DNA of 64,000 bases, taken from positions 12,501,501 through 12,565,500 of the forward strand of contig JAGTTD010000022.1 in assembly GCA_018398585.1 (NCBI GenBank), read 5' to 3'. The notes under the pieces were generated by a model, which saw only the letters and a list, made by a program, of their open reading frames with translations, did not search any database and was not told where the DNA came from. Both the position numbers and the translations under genes were made by a program. Origin of the DNA: Simmondsia chinensis. Lineage: Eukaryota > Streptophyta > Magnoliopsida > Caryophyllales > Simmondsiaceae. Positions 12,601 to 27,600 of the stretch are shown piece after piece; the first letter of the stretch is position 1; every line of letters begins with the position of its first letter.

Positions 12601-15600
12601 AAAAATTGCTTGCCAAACATAGCCTAAATCTGAAGAGGAGTTTCTCAAGTAATTTATTGGGACTCCGGAAGGGAGAGCATAAGAATCCACGTATGCTATA
12701 TTCACTACTAACAGGATCTGGGTATCTCTTCATTTTCTATCTTTTTTACCCTCTTTTTCTTTTCATTTTTGCATTTCATGGTCTCTTTCCCCTCACACGC
12801 AAGTCTTTGACTACTTCCCTTAAGGCGTACACTAGGGATGGCAATGGGGCGGAGCGGGGCGGGGCGGGTACGGGGGGCGCCTCCTCCACACCCGTACCCG
12901 CCACCCAAATTCTATACCCGTACCCGCCACGGGTATGAAGTGGGTACCCGTACCCACCCCGGCGGTTACAAACCCATACCCATTACCCGCGGGTACCCAA
13001 CGAGTACCCATTACCCCCCCCAACCCGCCCCGTACCCGCCCGTACTCACCTTGTTACCTATCAATTGTCCAACTTATTACACAAAATTCTTTTCTTTTTC
13101 CCTTCAATAATAACCATGACTTCATAATTATAAATTGCTCGAGAAATTTATTTTATATAAAATAACACAACGGGGATATGCGGGTACGAGGAAGAGCGCG
13201 GCGGATACATGCGGGTACGAGGCGGGTTGGGGCAGGGCGGGCCGGGTACAAGCCTATACCCGTACCCGCCCCATACCCGTGACGGGTATTAAAATTGTGT
13301 ACCCTACCCGTACCCGTTACCCACATCATCTATACCCATACCCGCCCCAAACGGGGCGGATACCCACGGGTAACGGGTTTTACCCGCCCCATTGCCATCC
13401 CTAGCGTACACTCTTATTCCATGACCATTCTTCGGCATTGTCAGCTAATTGGACACCCTAGCCATCGCCCATGAGCAGTGAAATTCCTCCTTACAAACGC
13501 TTCAGAGCGATCGTGTTAAGGGAGAATTCATAACTGGCAACAGTACGACATAAACATAATGTACCCAAGTGAAAAGTTGTCTCTGTACCAATCGATAAAA
13601 AAGAAAAAGAAGTTCATGCTCTGAACGCTTTCAAATTCTAATAGCATTGGTCATAAATTACTTCCTCGGAAATAGCCTCCCGTTAGGGTAACACCCTGAA
13701 GGGGTAAGGTTGCGTACATCCCACCCCTCCCAGACCCTGCTTATGTGGGAGCCATTGAGGCACTGGGTCTGCTGTTGTTGTTGTTGTTAAGGAAACATAC
13801 GTGTATGCTTCTCATCCTGGGTAGCATAGTTCTTGTCCAGTGTGAGTAAAGTATGTTTTAAACAATCCACCTGCACAGTCAGCATAACATATTTATTACA
13901 ACAAAATACAAATGAAATACCATCAACAAAAATTTAGAAAGTGACACGAGCCCAAGTATTTGAATGTAACAATACTCACGGAAAGTTCATCGGGTCTAGA
14001 GCTGGGAAATTTATCCCTGAGACAGGATAGGAGACATAAAACACAATGTAGTGTATGTAGAAGAAACCCTTTTGCGACCACCACTATGATTCTCATGAAC
14101 ACTTGAACGCTATAGGAGCCACCCAAATTGGTCTGTGGGCCTTAGCCCATTGCACGTAAAAGGACTTTCAACCGGGCATAGCGTGCAATTAGGGGATTAG
14201 TCGAAGTGCATGTAAGGCAGAGCGGACACTCTGGTTAATAAAAAAGAAAATTCCTTTTATTTCTTATATCCCCTTGTCACCTTTCGGAAGTCCGTCAAAA
14301 TTCCATTACATCTTAGTACAGAGTGGAAGAAATATCATCTTGATGCATTAGTATATTTCTTCATAGAGAAACATTCTCTTTTTAGTCAATAAAAATTCTA
14401 GACATAGCTTGGTGAAACAGATGAAAACCGACCTTCTTGCACAACCAAGCCAAGACCTTCGAGTCATTAAGTCTAAAGAACTTGGTGGACCCAATTTCTG
14501 CAAAATGAAGGATATATCTCATAAGGGTCAATAGTACTTGCAAAAGCAAGAACATAACAACAATAAGAAAAAATATTACATGGACCTTTTGATGGAAAAC
14601 CAACTTATTTATACATCTGGTAGTAAGACACCACCTAAGTTTTTTCAGAATTTCCATTAGCAAATTGAACTTTAACCCAGTAATAAAATCACACAAGCCC
14701 AACACACAGATCTCTTAACTCCTAAAGTAGGATGGCTAAAACACTTATCAACTCTATGTCATGTGAATAATGAAAAGAAGGAATTACGCATAATAGACAA
14801 AGGTTTCTACCCAACATAATTTTGGCCCCTTCCTCAAACAAATGGGAACTTTTTAGACATTCAGAGATAAAGCCAAACAAAGATAGTAAAGCTTTATGCC
14901 AATTGGCAGGATGAGGCCACTTTAGTTGTTTTGATAGCCAAAGTTATTGGAGGCTTAAAGGCGTATCCACAGGTGTCGCGTGAAACAAAAATTTTCGATA
15001 AACGGAGTGGATTCTCAATAACACACGTAATATAAAGTTGTCTCCCATGAAGGAAAAAAAAAAAAAAAAAAAAAAAAAAACCCTGACAAGCATTTACAAT
15101 TTGATTGTTATGATCAGCCAAAAAGCAAAAGATATTCAGAGACAAGGAAATTTTTACCAGAGGGAGATATAACCAATACCAAAGCCATTATTTAACAGGT
15201 TAAAGATCCGCTCCTGGACAATCCCCAGGTGGGGAGCCTTCTTTTTCTGGGGCTTTTCCATGACTCATTCAGCTTTCTTAAGATCAAAATGCCCAAATTT
15301 CCTTCTTTTTCCCCCAATGTGCACGGTGATCATGTGCCATAGAATCTTCATAATATCAGAACAGCTGATAGGAAGGAAGTGCGCAGTCGTGCAATTAGGT
15401 TTCATTTGCTAGAGTCATCTCATTCTGTTGAATGTATCAAATCAAAGCATGTAGCGTGTTGATTCCATGAGGTCCCAACTTCTAGATCCTTTGTATTCAT
15501 CTTCTCTCCGCAAATTTCAGCCATCCAACTTCATCTTGGAAAGCAAAGTATCGGTCCATAATTATGGCATTCACTTGGACTGTGATTCTTAATCCAACTA

Positions 15601-18600
15601 ATGCCAACAATATATTATACAGGATGAGGCCTTAAAAAGCTTTATGCCAAGATGTTCGTGTCCTTTGTCTATGCGACCCATTAGATGACTGCACACGTTT
15701 TCCTAGATTGCTCTAATTCTTGAAGGTTGTGGAACATTTTGGTTCGGTATGTTCAGGAAGCACTAAGCATGCTCACTATAACATGCTTTATTGATACAAA
15801 TGATTGTATTTCAGGATTTACCAGGGAGTGCAGCCACTGTAGACGTGCATTCTTCTGGCACTCATACAGACACATTATAGCTTATACAGCTGAATAACAC
15901 AGTTTCCATCAGGTTATCATGACCGATGCACACGCAATAAGAACATTATTCTTGAGAATGGTCTGAGTAACAGCTTTTTAGGAGTTCATCTCACAGACAT
16001 ACACCAGGAGTTCTACTCCATGTTTTCTTGAAATTATTTTATTGTTGTATGGTTGAATATTCTATCGTCTCACATAAGGTTTCCTTTTTTCTATTGAAGA
16101 AAGGACACTTACATAAAGAACAGGAACCTGAAAATCTATTAACTTGACAGTAGAAGGAAACTCAAGCCAAGGCAGAGTACAGATTGAATATTAGCATGTA
16201 TACACAAAAGGGTGGACACCAACCAAACTACTCCCTTCAAAAAAAGGAATGTAAGAGGAAAAAGAAAAGAAAACATGGAATAATTTTGAGAGCAAATCAC
16301 CTTTTACATCACAAACAGTGTGCATTGATTTCTCTGCAATGGAAAGTAAATGTTGATAGCCAGGATAATCATCAATAAAGAGAATCTCATCCATTTGCCT
16401 GAACTTTCCTGCATCATCACCCTTCTGCATACATCACAAGAATAACTCAAATTCCATCCATGAATCTCCATTTAGGCTGTTTAAAGCTTGATTTGAGAAA
16501 TAATAGTTACATCACAAAGATTAGCTCTGACAGTAGCAAGCAATAGTCAAATATCTCAGACAATTCATGAATTTCCATTCAATATAAATCACGTATGTTG
16601 CCCCATCAGCACAACTTCTATATCTAACCCAAAAAACAAAGATTATCAATCAAGAGTTGACTGCTTGGATATGCTTATGAAGAAAAAAAAGACCTCAGAT
16701 GATGACCTGGTGCGAGACTTGCAGTAATTGACCAGAAGACATACAGTGAACCACATAGGACTCGAAGTATATATATATATATATGTACACACACAGACAC
16801 CAGATGGTCCAGCAACAACAGACTATGTCAAAGTACCTTGTAAGATTTCAGTCATACAGCATTGACTCTCCAACCTTACCTCCTCATCGCCCCATATATG
16901 AGCAGAATAGTACGTGGGAATGAAGAAGCGATCAAGCTAACAACTGAACACGGAATAAATACTTCCAAAACCCATGCTGGATACCAATAATTGTTTTCAG
17001 TAAGCCCTTAGGGATTAACGACCCACCATTGCGGATCTAGAAAATCTCCCCATTGGGGGTGCATAGCGTAATTAGTTACTAATAATAGAAAATCAAAGAA
17101 TTAATGAAAACCCGTCAATTAATAATAAAAAATTGGTTTTGTCAAAATTCTTTTAACAATTAACCATCAACAAAATTCTTTTAACAATTAACCATCAACA
17201 TCTCAATTAGGACATTTACATTTCTTCTCTATTTCACTGAGATGATGAACAATTAAAAATTACGAAACTACATCTAAAGATCCTCAATTGATAATTAACG
17301 GTTAGCTTTGTCAAAAGCCATTAATCAACCAGCCCTATGCAATTAACAATTAATCCCTCAATCAAGCCATCATCTCCTCTTCTCTGTTCCACAAAGATGA
17401 ACAATCAGCTCTTGGTAATTTTTAGATAAAGAACTCTCAAATTGCAATTAAATTCACCAAGTAACAACTAACAAAAGAACAAATAACTTTTTCATTCTTA
17501 TCAAAAAAAAATCCATATTTTGTTCATACCAACTGCACTTCCATCAAGATTTTCCATGATCATACCAGAAAGAATATGAACCAATACTGTCAACACTCAA
17601 CAAACACCATACTCCAAATATCATGGCTCATACACACAAAATGACATGCAACAACAATGCAAAGGTACTCTTTAGCCTTTTGGAGAACAAAGCTTTCCAC
17701 CAGAAATTCGTATTGGAAATTTTCTCAAAATTTTGATTAATGGGAAATGCTGGAACTAAAGGAGAAATAAATAGCATTAGAAGCGAAAGGGGGACAGGAA
17801 GAGCGAGAACCTCTAGGCGATCTTGGTTTTGCATGTGGTTTTAATTCTGAATGTGGCTTCATTTTGCTTTTTCTCTTTTCCATGAGATTCAAGAAATTTG
17901 AGGAGCTCAGAGAGACAAATAAATTGCAGCAAGCAGACTTTCTTTGTGCTTCAGGGGTTGGAAAGTGGGAAGGATAAGAAGACAGCACGACAGAGGACAA
18001 AATAGGGTCAAAGATAGGGTAAAGCACAACTAACGAGAAAATCCATGGAGTGATTAGGCACATAGGGGCATGGAGCGGGGACAAAACAGCTCAACCATGC
18101 AGAGAAATCAGAAGAGGTATACCGACGAGGAAATATTGACAAGGGATACCCAGTTTGTTGATAAGGGCTGAATCGTCATCACATAATATTTCTAGTGTTG
18201 ATTATACTTCTAGTACCTTGAGGTTTGATAAATTTTTTTTTTTTTCTTCCATGTCTTTGAGGTGAATATTTAAATCCTCCACTTAAAGTGAAATAACCGT
18301 TTTAGTCTAAACTTGGGCATATAACTCGATGTCATGTTGGCATGTAAAATAATAATTTTCATAAGATACCAAAATAGCCCTAAATTTGAAACAACTAAAA
18401 TACCACCACACTCCCCCCCGCCCCGGCCTTTGTGTGTGTATGTGTATAGAACGAGGGGGGAGAGATGTGAGTGATTCGTAGAAAACAAATAAATTCCACA
18501 ATACCTTCATTCGAGCTTCCTCAAATATGGGTAACATAATGAAGACAGGGTCAACTGGAGTTGATGTATACAACCCACCATCTGTAGATTAAATGACAAA

Positions 18601-21600
18601 AGGTTGAGCATAAGAAACAGGTTGAATTCTTGTGACTGCAGATCTGGATTGTTAGCAAAACAATATTGAACTATATTGCCTAATAAGAAAAACATAACGA
18701 TGAAACAAGAAAAGCTAAGATGGAGAGGGATAGTGATTGTACATTGAGTATAGGTATAACACAGCCAACACACACTAGTAGAGATGTAAATGAGCCAAGC
18801 TAGCTCGCGAACCAAAGAAAAGCTCATATAGCCTAGCCAGTCGCAACTCAATGATATTTCCTAAATTCAATAGCTGTGAGACAAATGGGTAGATATACAA
18901 CTGACAGCTAGATGCATTAAGGTTTAATTAATCTATCTCCATTTGGAGGATAAGCACTGGCATGACAACGAAAAACAAAATGGAACCAACATTTATAGTA
19001 AGAGTACAAACTACCTTCGTAGGTGTAGCAAAGCCTTTGAGGATTTAATATCCAAGCTGTTGGTGCTCAGACAACATTGCCAGCATGCATTCAATGAGCT
19101 ATTATCTAAGCTTAGCCAGAAGGACCACTTTCTGGTTATGGGTGGAAAGCAGAGAAAACTTATCTTAAGGCTATTCAAACTAATGACACTGCAAGAGGGT
19201 ATGTGTATAGCCAAATTACCAGTAGTTCTACTGAACTCAGAAAAGACGAAAACCCAAGGCAAGAATTTACTTCAAACACCAACCTTTCCCCTATCCACTC
19301 CCTTCATAAAACAAAACCCACATGCCCTAACACTTAACTAAGCCACTATGAATACTAATCCTAGAAAAACTGTAAAAATAATGAGCTAAAGGATTGTGCT
19401 TCCATTGTGATGACCCTTAAATAATGGGACACATATGCAAAAAAAATGAAGCATCAAAGTCGAGATTCAGGAGCAAAGTCCAAGGGGAAGCGTAATCCCT
19501 GATATCCATTCATAGACCATCTAACACGGTCTTAAGATCACAAGATACCATGATAAAATCCTTTGCATATAATAGTGGACTGATAGGGAACTCATAGTTC
19601 CCTAGATATAAATGTTGGCAGGAGAATGGGATACTGCTACAAACACTAATGACTCATAGTTACTGTGGTTGTTGGGAAAACGATGCTACTTCTCATTGTT
19701 AAGGAATTGGAATGGCGGTTGCTAAACACTGAATTATCTTCAGAAATGGCATTGATTTTCACTAGCAGGGTGTGACATGGTGTTACAGTGGCCATGTTTT
19801 TCTCTAATGAGTCCTTCACAGTTCTGCATGAAACGCTTACAGGCTACATTTACCTAATTCGGTCAAAAGACGTGTTTTGAGAGGAACCCCACTCTTTGTG
19901 CCGAGAAACACCAGTACCGTACACTTCTCCCCGCTACTGAATAATCCTTCTCAAACAGTCTCCATGCGTGTGTGTGTTGCCTAAAGCAACCCATCCTTAG
20001 CCACCCTTCTTCATGCACGAGCAATATCACTACACCAGCAAATAGAAAACATCCACCTGCTCTGTAGGCCCTCCCAAGTCAGACGTAAAAAATATTTGAA
20101 GCAACAAAATAACCAGCTCCTTTCAGCCTGAGCTATGATAACAACAAAACACAAAAAGAGGGTTTGAATCCCTTTAATTTGAGACCCCACGATATCCACC
20201 TATCCATAAAGGAAATCATCGACACAAGATAGTAGAACCATACAAATGCAAAAGCACATCATCAACACAAGACGGCACCACACCCGAGCCCTTAGGTACC
20301 AAGACATCCAACATACTCGCAACTCATATGCTTCCTGTTGACATATGGGTCCTATATATACTAACTATGCACAAATTATAAGATGAGTACCTAACCTAGG
20401 CTAAAATTGGACCAAAAACAGTGTTTTAGCCTGTCCTAAAATCGAATAATAATAACAGCAATATGGTAAATAATATGAAGTATGAGGTCAAAGTTAAGTA
20501 AAAATGGGTTTTACAAGTCTTAACCTAGAATTCCCATATTGCCCCTGCCCTGTCGCCAGCCCATACTGCCCGAACCCGGAATTTACACTACCCGGTTACC
20601 AGCTGGTGTAAGCTTCTTGAGGAAGCTTTCTTCCCGTTAAAAGGTATTTTGAAAGGATGGCTCTAATCTAGCCAAGCGTCACCATCTAAGCTCACCACTT
20701 TGTGTTTGTTTGGACAATCTTGAGCAGTTGATCTTCTCTTTATGGATGGTCCAGATTCAGTGGCGCACGGATAGAGAACTTGATATAAGAGGGGGTTTTT
20801 TCACTGTGCAGTATTCATCTCTCTCATTTTTGCCCCTTTACTCCTCCGTTTCTACTTGAGAGCTTCCTAGGGTTTCCTCCAGCCTTCTCCGGTGACGATT
20901 TCCAATTCTAAGTGTGGCGTAATCCATGGAAGGTGATCAAGATCTTTTTCATGGCAGCCATGTTGATTACGATGCCTAGCTGGAGTCAGTTATAACAATT
21001 CTTACTCTTTCTTTAGGTTTCATTCTTAGAAGCTTTGAAGGAAAGTGTTGTTTCTTTCGTTTTTCAGTTGATTTGTTTCTTCTATCGTCGTCTGTAACTC
21101 GATCTCAGACTTAGGCTAGAGAAACATCTTTCAAAAACAGCTTTCCACAATCTTAAAACCTAATAAGTAGTATCAGAGCTACTGGTTAGGAAAAGTTCTT
21201 GAAAAATGTCACGACCCTAGCCGTGACATGTCCTGCGCAGCAGCTAGAAGCCTATCATGAGCTTGCCATCACCCGATAGAGCCAAGGCCATCACCCGAAA
21301 TTGCCAAGGGTTCCAGGACCGTGTCCTTCTCAGCTTCCAGTAGCCAAGTCAAGCACGCACATCATCTCGAATAATCAAGAAGGATCTAGAAGATTCTTCA
21401 ACGGTTTTTCCCGCTCTCTTTTTGAATCCAAATTGTTTTCCCACTCTTTTATGTTTCCCCCCTATTTTCAAATAAGTTGGTCATTTTGGGAGTTAGGAGA
21501 TATACTAGAAGTTTCTAGATTATTCTTTTAATTCTCTATAAATAGAAGGCTTAGCAATATAATCAAAGCATCTACCAATTCAAATCAATGAAAACATGAA

Positions 21601-24600
21601 AGTTCATCTTTTCTCTCATCTTAATTCTCTCTCTCTCATCTTCAAATTCGCTTAATTCTCTCTCTCATCTTCAAACTATTTCTCTTCTGACCTTAACTTC
21701 TGAACTTCCTCTTAATATTCTTGTTCAAATTGAAGTCACGAATCTTAGGTTCACGACAAAAAATATCGGCTAAGTTTGACATTGAGAAGTTTGACGGGGA
21801 AGAACAACTTTGCTCTTTGGAAGATCAAGACCAAGGCACTCCTGATGTCCCCAGGTGTGGGAGCAGCGCTTCTGCCTCCTGACAAGCAACCTTCTCATCT
21901 GACAGAGAAGGATAAGGTAGAAATCGAGCATCGTGCGTATGGTTCTCTTGTTATGGGCATCGATAATAATGTTATGCCTCTTATATCTGCTGAAACTACT
22001 ATGGCCAAAATATGAGAAAAACTAAAGGAGATCTATAAGACTGAGTCCTTATATAATAGGATCCTTTATATGGAAAAGTTCTTTACATATAGGATGGATA
22101 AGAACAAACCTCTAGATGAATTCAACAGGATTATGCAAGACCTGAAAAAGAATGTAACCCTAGAGGATGAGGTCCAGGCTGTGATACTGTTATGTGCCCT
22201 ACCTAAATATCTAAGAGCCTTAAGAACACACTAAGGTATGAAAGACAAAAAATGAGCCTAGTTGAAGTTACTCAAGCCCTTAGGAGTAAGATCCTAGAAT
22301 TAAAAAGAGAGGGAAAGTACCAGAACAATAGTAGTAGTGGTGAAGGCTTGAATGTAAGGGGAAGAACAAACAATAGAGAAAACAATGGTAATAGGAAAAG
22401 ATCCAAGAGTAAACACCGTTCTACGTCTAAAGGTAGGAAGGACTTATCAAAAGTTAAATGTTATGAATGCAACAAATTAGGTCACATGAAGAGAAATTGT
22501 CCAGAAAAGAATAAGTCTCAAGGGTCAATTGATAATGTTTTGTCATTTGATTCTGATCATGCCGAAGTTCTTCTTGTTTCATTTGATTTGAATGATGTAA
22601 GTACTGTATGTGATGAATCTGAGCATCCTAGAATGTTGCATGTTAAGTTTGATGATTTAGAACATGAGTGGGTGTTGGATTCTAGCTGCAGCTTTCATAT
22701 GAAGTCAAATTAGGCCAACTTTACTGATTATAGACCATTGAATGGGGGAAGGGTTTTATTAGGAGATAATAGAGGCTGTAAGGTTGCTGGAATTGGATAT
22801 GTGAAGATTAGATTGACTAATAGAACAGTGTATGTGTTACAGAATGTTAGACATGTACCTGACTGATGCAGAAACCTAATTTCATTAGGTCAGTTGGACC
22901 TTTCAAAATTGACCTTTAGGGCTGTGACGGGTGAACTGATAATGAAAGGGTCTTTAGTGCTCTTAATGTGTGAAATTAAGAATGGTTTATATGTGTTGAA
23001 GGGTCAGATTGTCTCAGGTGAATATGCTACTATTAAACTTAACAAATATGTGGCATAACTGCTTAGGACATGTATCTGAATATGGATTGCATGAACTGTC
23101 TAAGCATGGATTGTTGTGTGGTAACACTATTTCTAAATCGGATTTCTGCAAATCCTGTATTTTTGGTAAACACCATCGTTTGGCATTTAAAATTGGTAAA
23201 CACACAACCAATGGACCTTTGGATTATATACATTCAGATTTGGGGGGACCATCTAGGGTCACCACACTAGGTGGAGCTTCGTATTTTTTGTCCATTGTCA
23301 ATAATTTTTCGCATAAAGTTTGGATTTTCTTAATGAAAAATAAAGATAACCGTTATCTAGCATTTATGAAATGGAAAATTTTGATAGAAAATCAAACGGG
23401 AAGAAAAATTAAGGTTTTAAGAACGGATAATGGACTAGAATATATAAACTCTCAGTTCAATGAGATGTGTGCAAAAACCGAAATCAAACACCATAACACT
23501 GTAGGGGACGCCGCAACAAAATGGAGTTGCTGAACGAATGAATAGAACCTTACTTGACAGGGTTAGGTGTATGTTGTTTGCCTCAGGCTTAGGTAAACAA
23601 TTTTAGAGGAGGCTGTCAAAACAGCATGCTACTTAATTAGTAGAACACCCTCTACCGGTATTAACTTTAAGACACCTGAAGAAATGTGGTTAGGTAAACC
23701 TGCTAACTACTCAACCCTTAGAGTATTTGGTTGTGCTACTTATGCCCATCAATCTGAAGGCAAATTAGAACCTAGAGGTGTTAAAAGAGTCTTTCTAAGT
23801 TACCCTGATGGTGTTAAGGGCTATAGGATAAGTATCAAAGATGGAAATAAAACCAAGATTATTATAAGTAGAGATGTCACCTTTAATGAAACAGACATGC
23901 CCTACTTAACACAAGCTAATAATCAGATACCTAAAAATAGGAAATTTGATACAGATAGATATGAATTTGAAGTCAATACACCTGACGCAATTTACCAAAC
24001 CAGGCGTAAACCTAAAACAGAGGATAATACTGAAATTGAATAGGTAGAACCAAACCAGGAACCCTCAAGTGCTGATAGGAGCACTGTTGAGGAAGTCATA
24101 ACTGAAAATGACCTAGACAACTATCAGTTAAATAGAGATAGAGTTAGGAGAGATATCAGACCACCTAATAGACTGGGATATGCTAACTGCATTGCATATG
24201 CCCTGAACATTGCCTTAGAATATGTTGAATTAGAACGCTTGACCTTTAAAGAAGCAGTTAACAACAAACATTCAGCAGACTGGTTGAATGCTATGATGGC
24301 TAAGATGGAATTATTAAAGAAAAACCAAACCAGGACTCTAACACCTAAACCTGTAGGTAAGAAACCAGTGGGGTAATGGGTCTTTAAGGTTAAAAAGCCC
24401 AACAAACCATCAAAGAAGCCTAGATCCACACCATCAAAGAAGCCTAGATCCAAGGCTAGGTTGGTAGCAAAGGGCTTTACTCAAAGAGAAGGCATTGACT
24501 GCAATGAGACTTTTTTCACCTATGATAAAGCACACAACCATTAGGGTCCTAATGGCTTTAACAGCAAAATATGAACTGAACCTAGAGCAAATTGATGTGA

Positions 24601-27600
24601 CCACAGCCTTCTTACATGGGGAATTAGAGGAAGAGATACATATGGCCCAACCTGAGGGCTTTATAGAACCTGGAAAAGAAGACCAAGTATGCAGGTTGAA
24701 GAAATCCTTATATGGCTTGAAACAGTTCCCCGGGCAATGGTATAGACATTTTGACTAGTTCATGACCAAAAAATGGTTTACCAAATCAATACATGATGTG
24801 TGCTTTTATGTGAAAAATGTTGAAAAGGATTTTGTAATATATCTTCTGATTTACATGGATGATATGTTGATTGCTAGTCGATGCATGAATGAGATCTTAA
24901 AATTGAAAGGATTGCTTAAACAAAATTTTGATATGAAAGACTTGGGTCAAGCCAAGAAAATTTTGGGAATGGAGATAAGTAGAAATAAAGTTTTAAAAAC
25001 AGTTCATTGATCTCAGGCAGGCTATTTGGAAAAGGTTGTAAAATGCTTTAACATGACTGATTCAAAACCAGCCAAGGTTCCCAAAGCACCCCATCATAAA
25101 TTCTGAGCAGATCAAAGTCCTAAAATTGAGAAAGAACAAGCTAATATGACTAATATACCTTACGCAAACGCTCTAGGATTGATTATGTATGCCATGACGT
25201 GTACTAGACCTGACTTAGCCTATCCCATTAGCATTTTATCTAGATTCATGGGGAACCCAGTAAAGGAACATTAGAATGGGGTAAAATGGTTGCTTAGGTA
25301 TATTAAGGGGACAATCAGCTTAGGACTTACATTTGGTAGAAAAAAGACAAACCTGAAACTTCTCTGTTGTACAGATAGCGACTTCGATGGAGACTTAGAC
25401 AAACGTAAATCTACCAGCTCCTATATCTACACTTTGAATGGCGAGACTGTCAACTGGAGATCTAAGCTTCCGTTAGTAACAGCGTTGTCAACAACTGAGG
25501 CAGAGTTCTTAGCGCTGACAGATGCTATCAAAGAAGGTATTTGGCTAAGTGGACAATTTACTGAGTTAGATTGGGCCTAGGGTTACCAATAATATATACT
25601 GACAGTCAGTCTGCCCTAGCCCTTAGCAAAAACCTAGTATATCATGACCGAACGAAACATCTAGTTGTTAGGAGACACTTTGTTAAAGAACAGCTTGTAT
25701 TTTAAACAATTGATCTGCCGAAAATTTCAACAGAAGACAATCCTGCTGATATGGGAACTAAGGTCGTGCCTCTAATTAAGTTGGTTAAATGCATCAACTT
25801 AGTTCAGGGTTTTTGGGATCCTGGTGGATATAGGATATCCACCTTATTACTAGAGTGAGCCCAGTAGTTAGCTTATATAGTAACCAGGTTAAGAATAATT
25901 GACATATGGTCCCTACATATACTAACTATGCACAGATTATAAGCTAAGTATCTAACCTAGTCTAAAATTGGACCAAAACGCAGTGTTTTAGCTGGTCCTA
26001 AAATCTAATAATAGTAATGGCAATATGGTAAATAATATGAAGTACGAGGTTAAAGTTAAGTAAAAATGAGTCTTACAAGTCTTAACCCATAATTCCCATA
26101 TTGCCCCTACCTAGTCGCCTACCCATACTGCCCAGACCCAGAATTTATGCTCCCCGATTACCAGTTGGTTTACAGCTGTCCTTGAAGCTTCTTGAGGAAG
26201 CATTCTTCCGATTACCAGAATTTGATCTAGCCACGCGTCACAAGCTCACCACTTTGTGTTTGTTTGGACAATCTTGAGCCGTTGAACTTCTCTTTATGGA
26301 CGGTCCAGATTCAATGGAACACAAATAGAGAACTTGATATAAAAGGGTTTCTTCCACTGTCCATTATTCATCTCCCTCATTTTTGCCCCTTTCCTCCTCC
26401 GTTTCTACTTGAAAGCTTCCTAGGGTTTCCTCTAGCCTTCTCCGGTGACGGTTTCTAGTTCTGAGTGTGGTGTAATCCATGGGAGGTGATCAAGATCTTC
26501 TTGATGGCAGCCATGGTAATTACGCTGCCTAGCTAGAGTTAGGTATAACGATTCTTACGCTTTCTTTAGGTTTCATTCCTAGAAGCTTTGAAGGAAAGTG
26601 TCTATAATTTATAGCTTAGGTTGAGAAATGGCTTGTAATTTGTAGTTTGTAATTCGATTTGGTCTGTAATAATAATAGTAGGCCTCTCTAGTGATAGGGG
26701 GATCCTGGATGTACGTCATTTAGGGCTGAACCACATAAATCGTTTCATTTGATTTGTTTCTTCTATTGTCGTTTGTAACTCGATCTCAGACTTAGGCTAG
26801 AGATACATCTTTCAAAAACGGTTTTCCGCAATCTTAAAACCCAAAACTTCCTTGTAATATTGACCAAGAAGAAGGATGGTGCATGGAGGTTCTGTTGATT
26901 ATAGCCATTAATAAGGCTCCTTACAGGGACAAAATGAAACAAAAATTGCCCTCATCCTTGATAGAAGTGCTACTATATAAGCTATATGGTGCCACCATCT
27001 TTTTTAAGATGGACTTAAGTTGAGCTACCATCAAATCAGCAAGAGAAATACTCAGGACATGCTATGGGCAGTCTGAGTTGCTAGTTATTCCAGTGTTCCC
27101 TGCACCTTTGAAGAATTTCACACTCCACATTTCATAAACATCTAAGAAAATTCAAACTAGCATTCTAATTAGCAAAGACGACAAAATTTTCAAACTAGCA
27201 TTCTCTTTTGACTTCTGAATATATAATGCCACTCGGAGGTCCATGTGCATCATCTAGGAAGGTGTTTCAAACGCTCTCCAACAACTCCTGCTAAACTCAT
27301 AAACGCCAGAGGAGATTGAATAAGTCATATCAGCTGAGGGTGTTCCCATTTACCCGGTTAAGTCAAGGTTGTTCAAGAATGGTCATCCCCATAGAACATA
27401 AGGCAATTGAAGGCCAGTCAAGGCTATGGAGGACTCGCCAAACCTCTTACTGGGCTGCTCTAAAAGAATAACTTCAATTCAATTCCTTCGGCAGAGGAAA
27501 ACTTCGACATGCTCAAACTCTGGTTATAGAGATGTATTTGGAGTCAGAATAAAAGTTCTCCTCAAGCAAGGAGGCCACCCTAAAGCATTCATAAGCAAGG

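Larger units (their letters stand above)
20336..26846 (+). mobile_element. Ty1/copia retrotransposon copia-2, decayed, nested in gypsy remnant
   Basis: This element of about 6.5 kb lies opposite to RNASEH2B, inside intron 3. The LTRs (about 20336-21163 and 25897-26846) are clearly related but diverged, and the right one has an extra block of about 110 bp. A slightly altered iMet primer site follows the left LTR. Gag, protease, integrase, reverse transcriptase and RNase H are all recognisable but broken by many stops. The gag start ([14 protein letters not shown]) suggests the Tork/Tnt1-like lineage. Confidence 0.93.

Noticed and set aside
12606..13404. Several proline/glycine-rich ORFs on both strands
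   Set aside because: They arise from the GGGTACGGGTA composition of the hAT MITE and have no family match.
14382..14705. 107-codon minus-strand ORF as an independent gene
   Set aside because: Only 14433-14497 is conserved; it is exon 6 of RNASEH2B and the rest is intron.
18943..19341. 132-codon plus-strand ORF as a host gene
   Set aside because: No domain, start context or splice signals. It overlaps the beginning of a decayed gypsy element.
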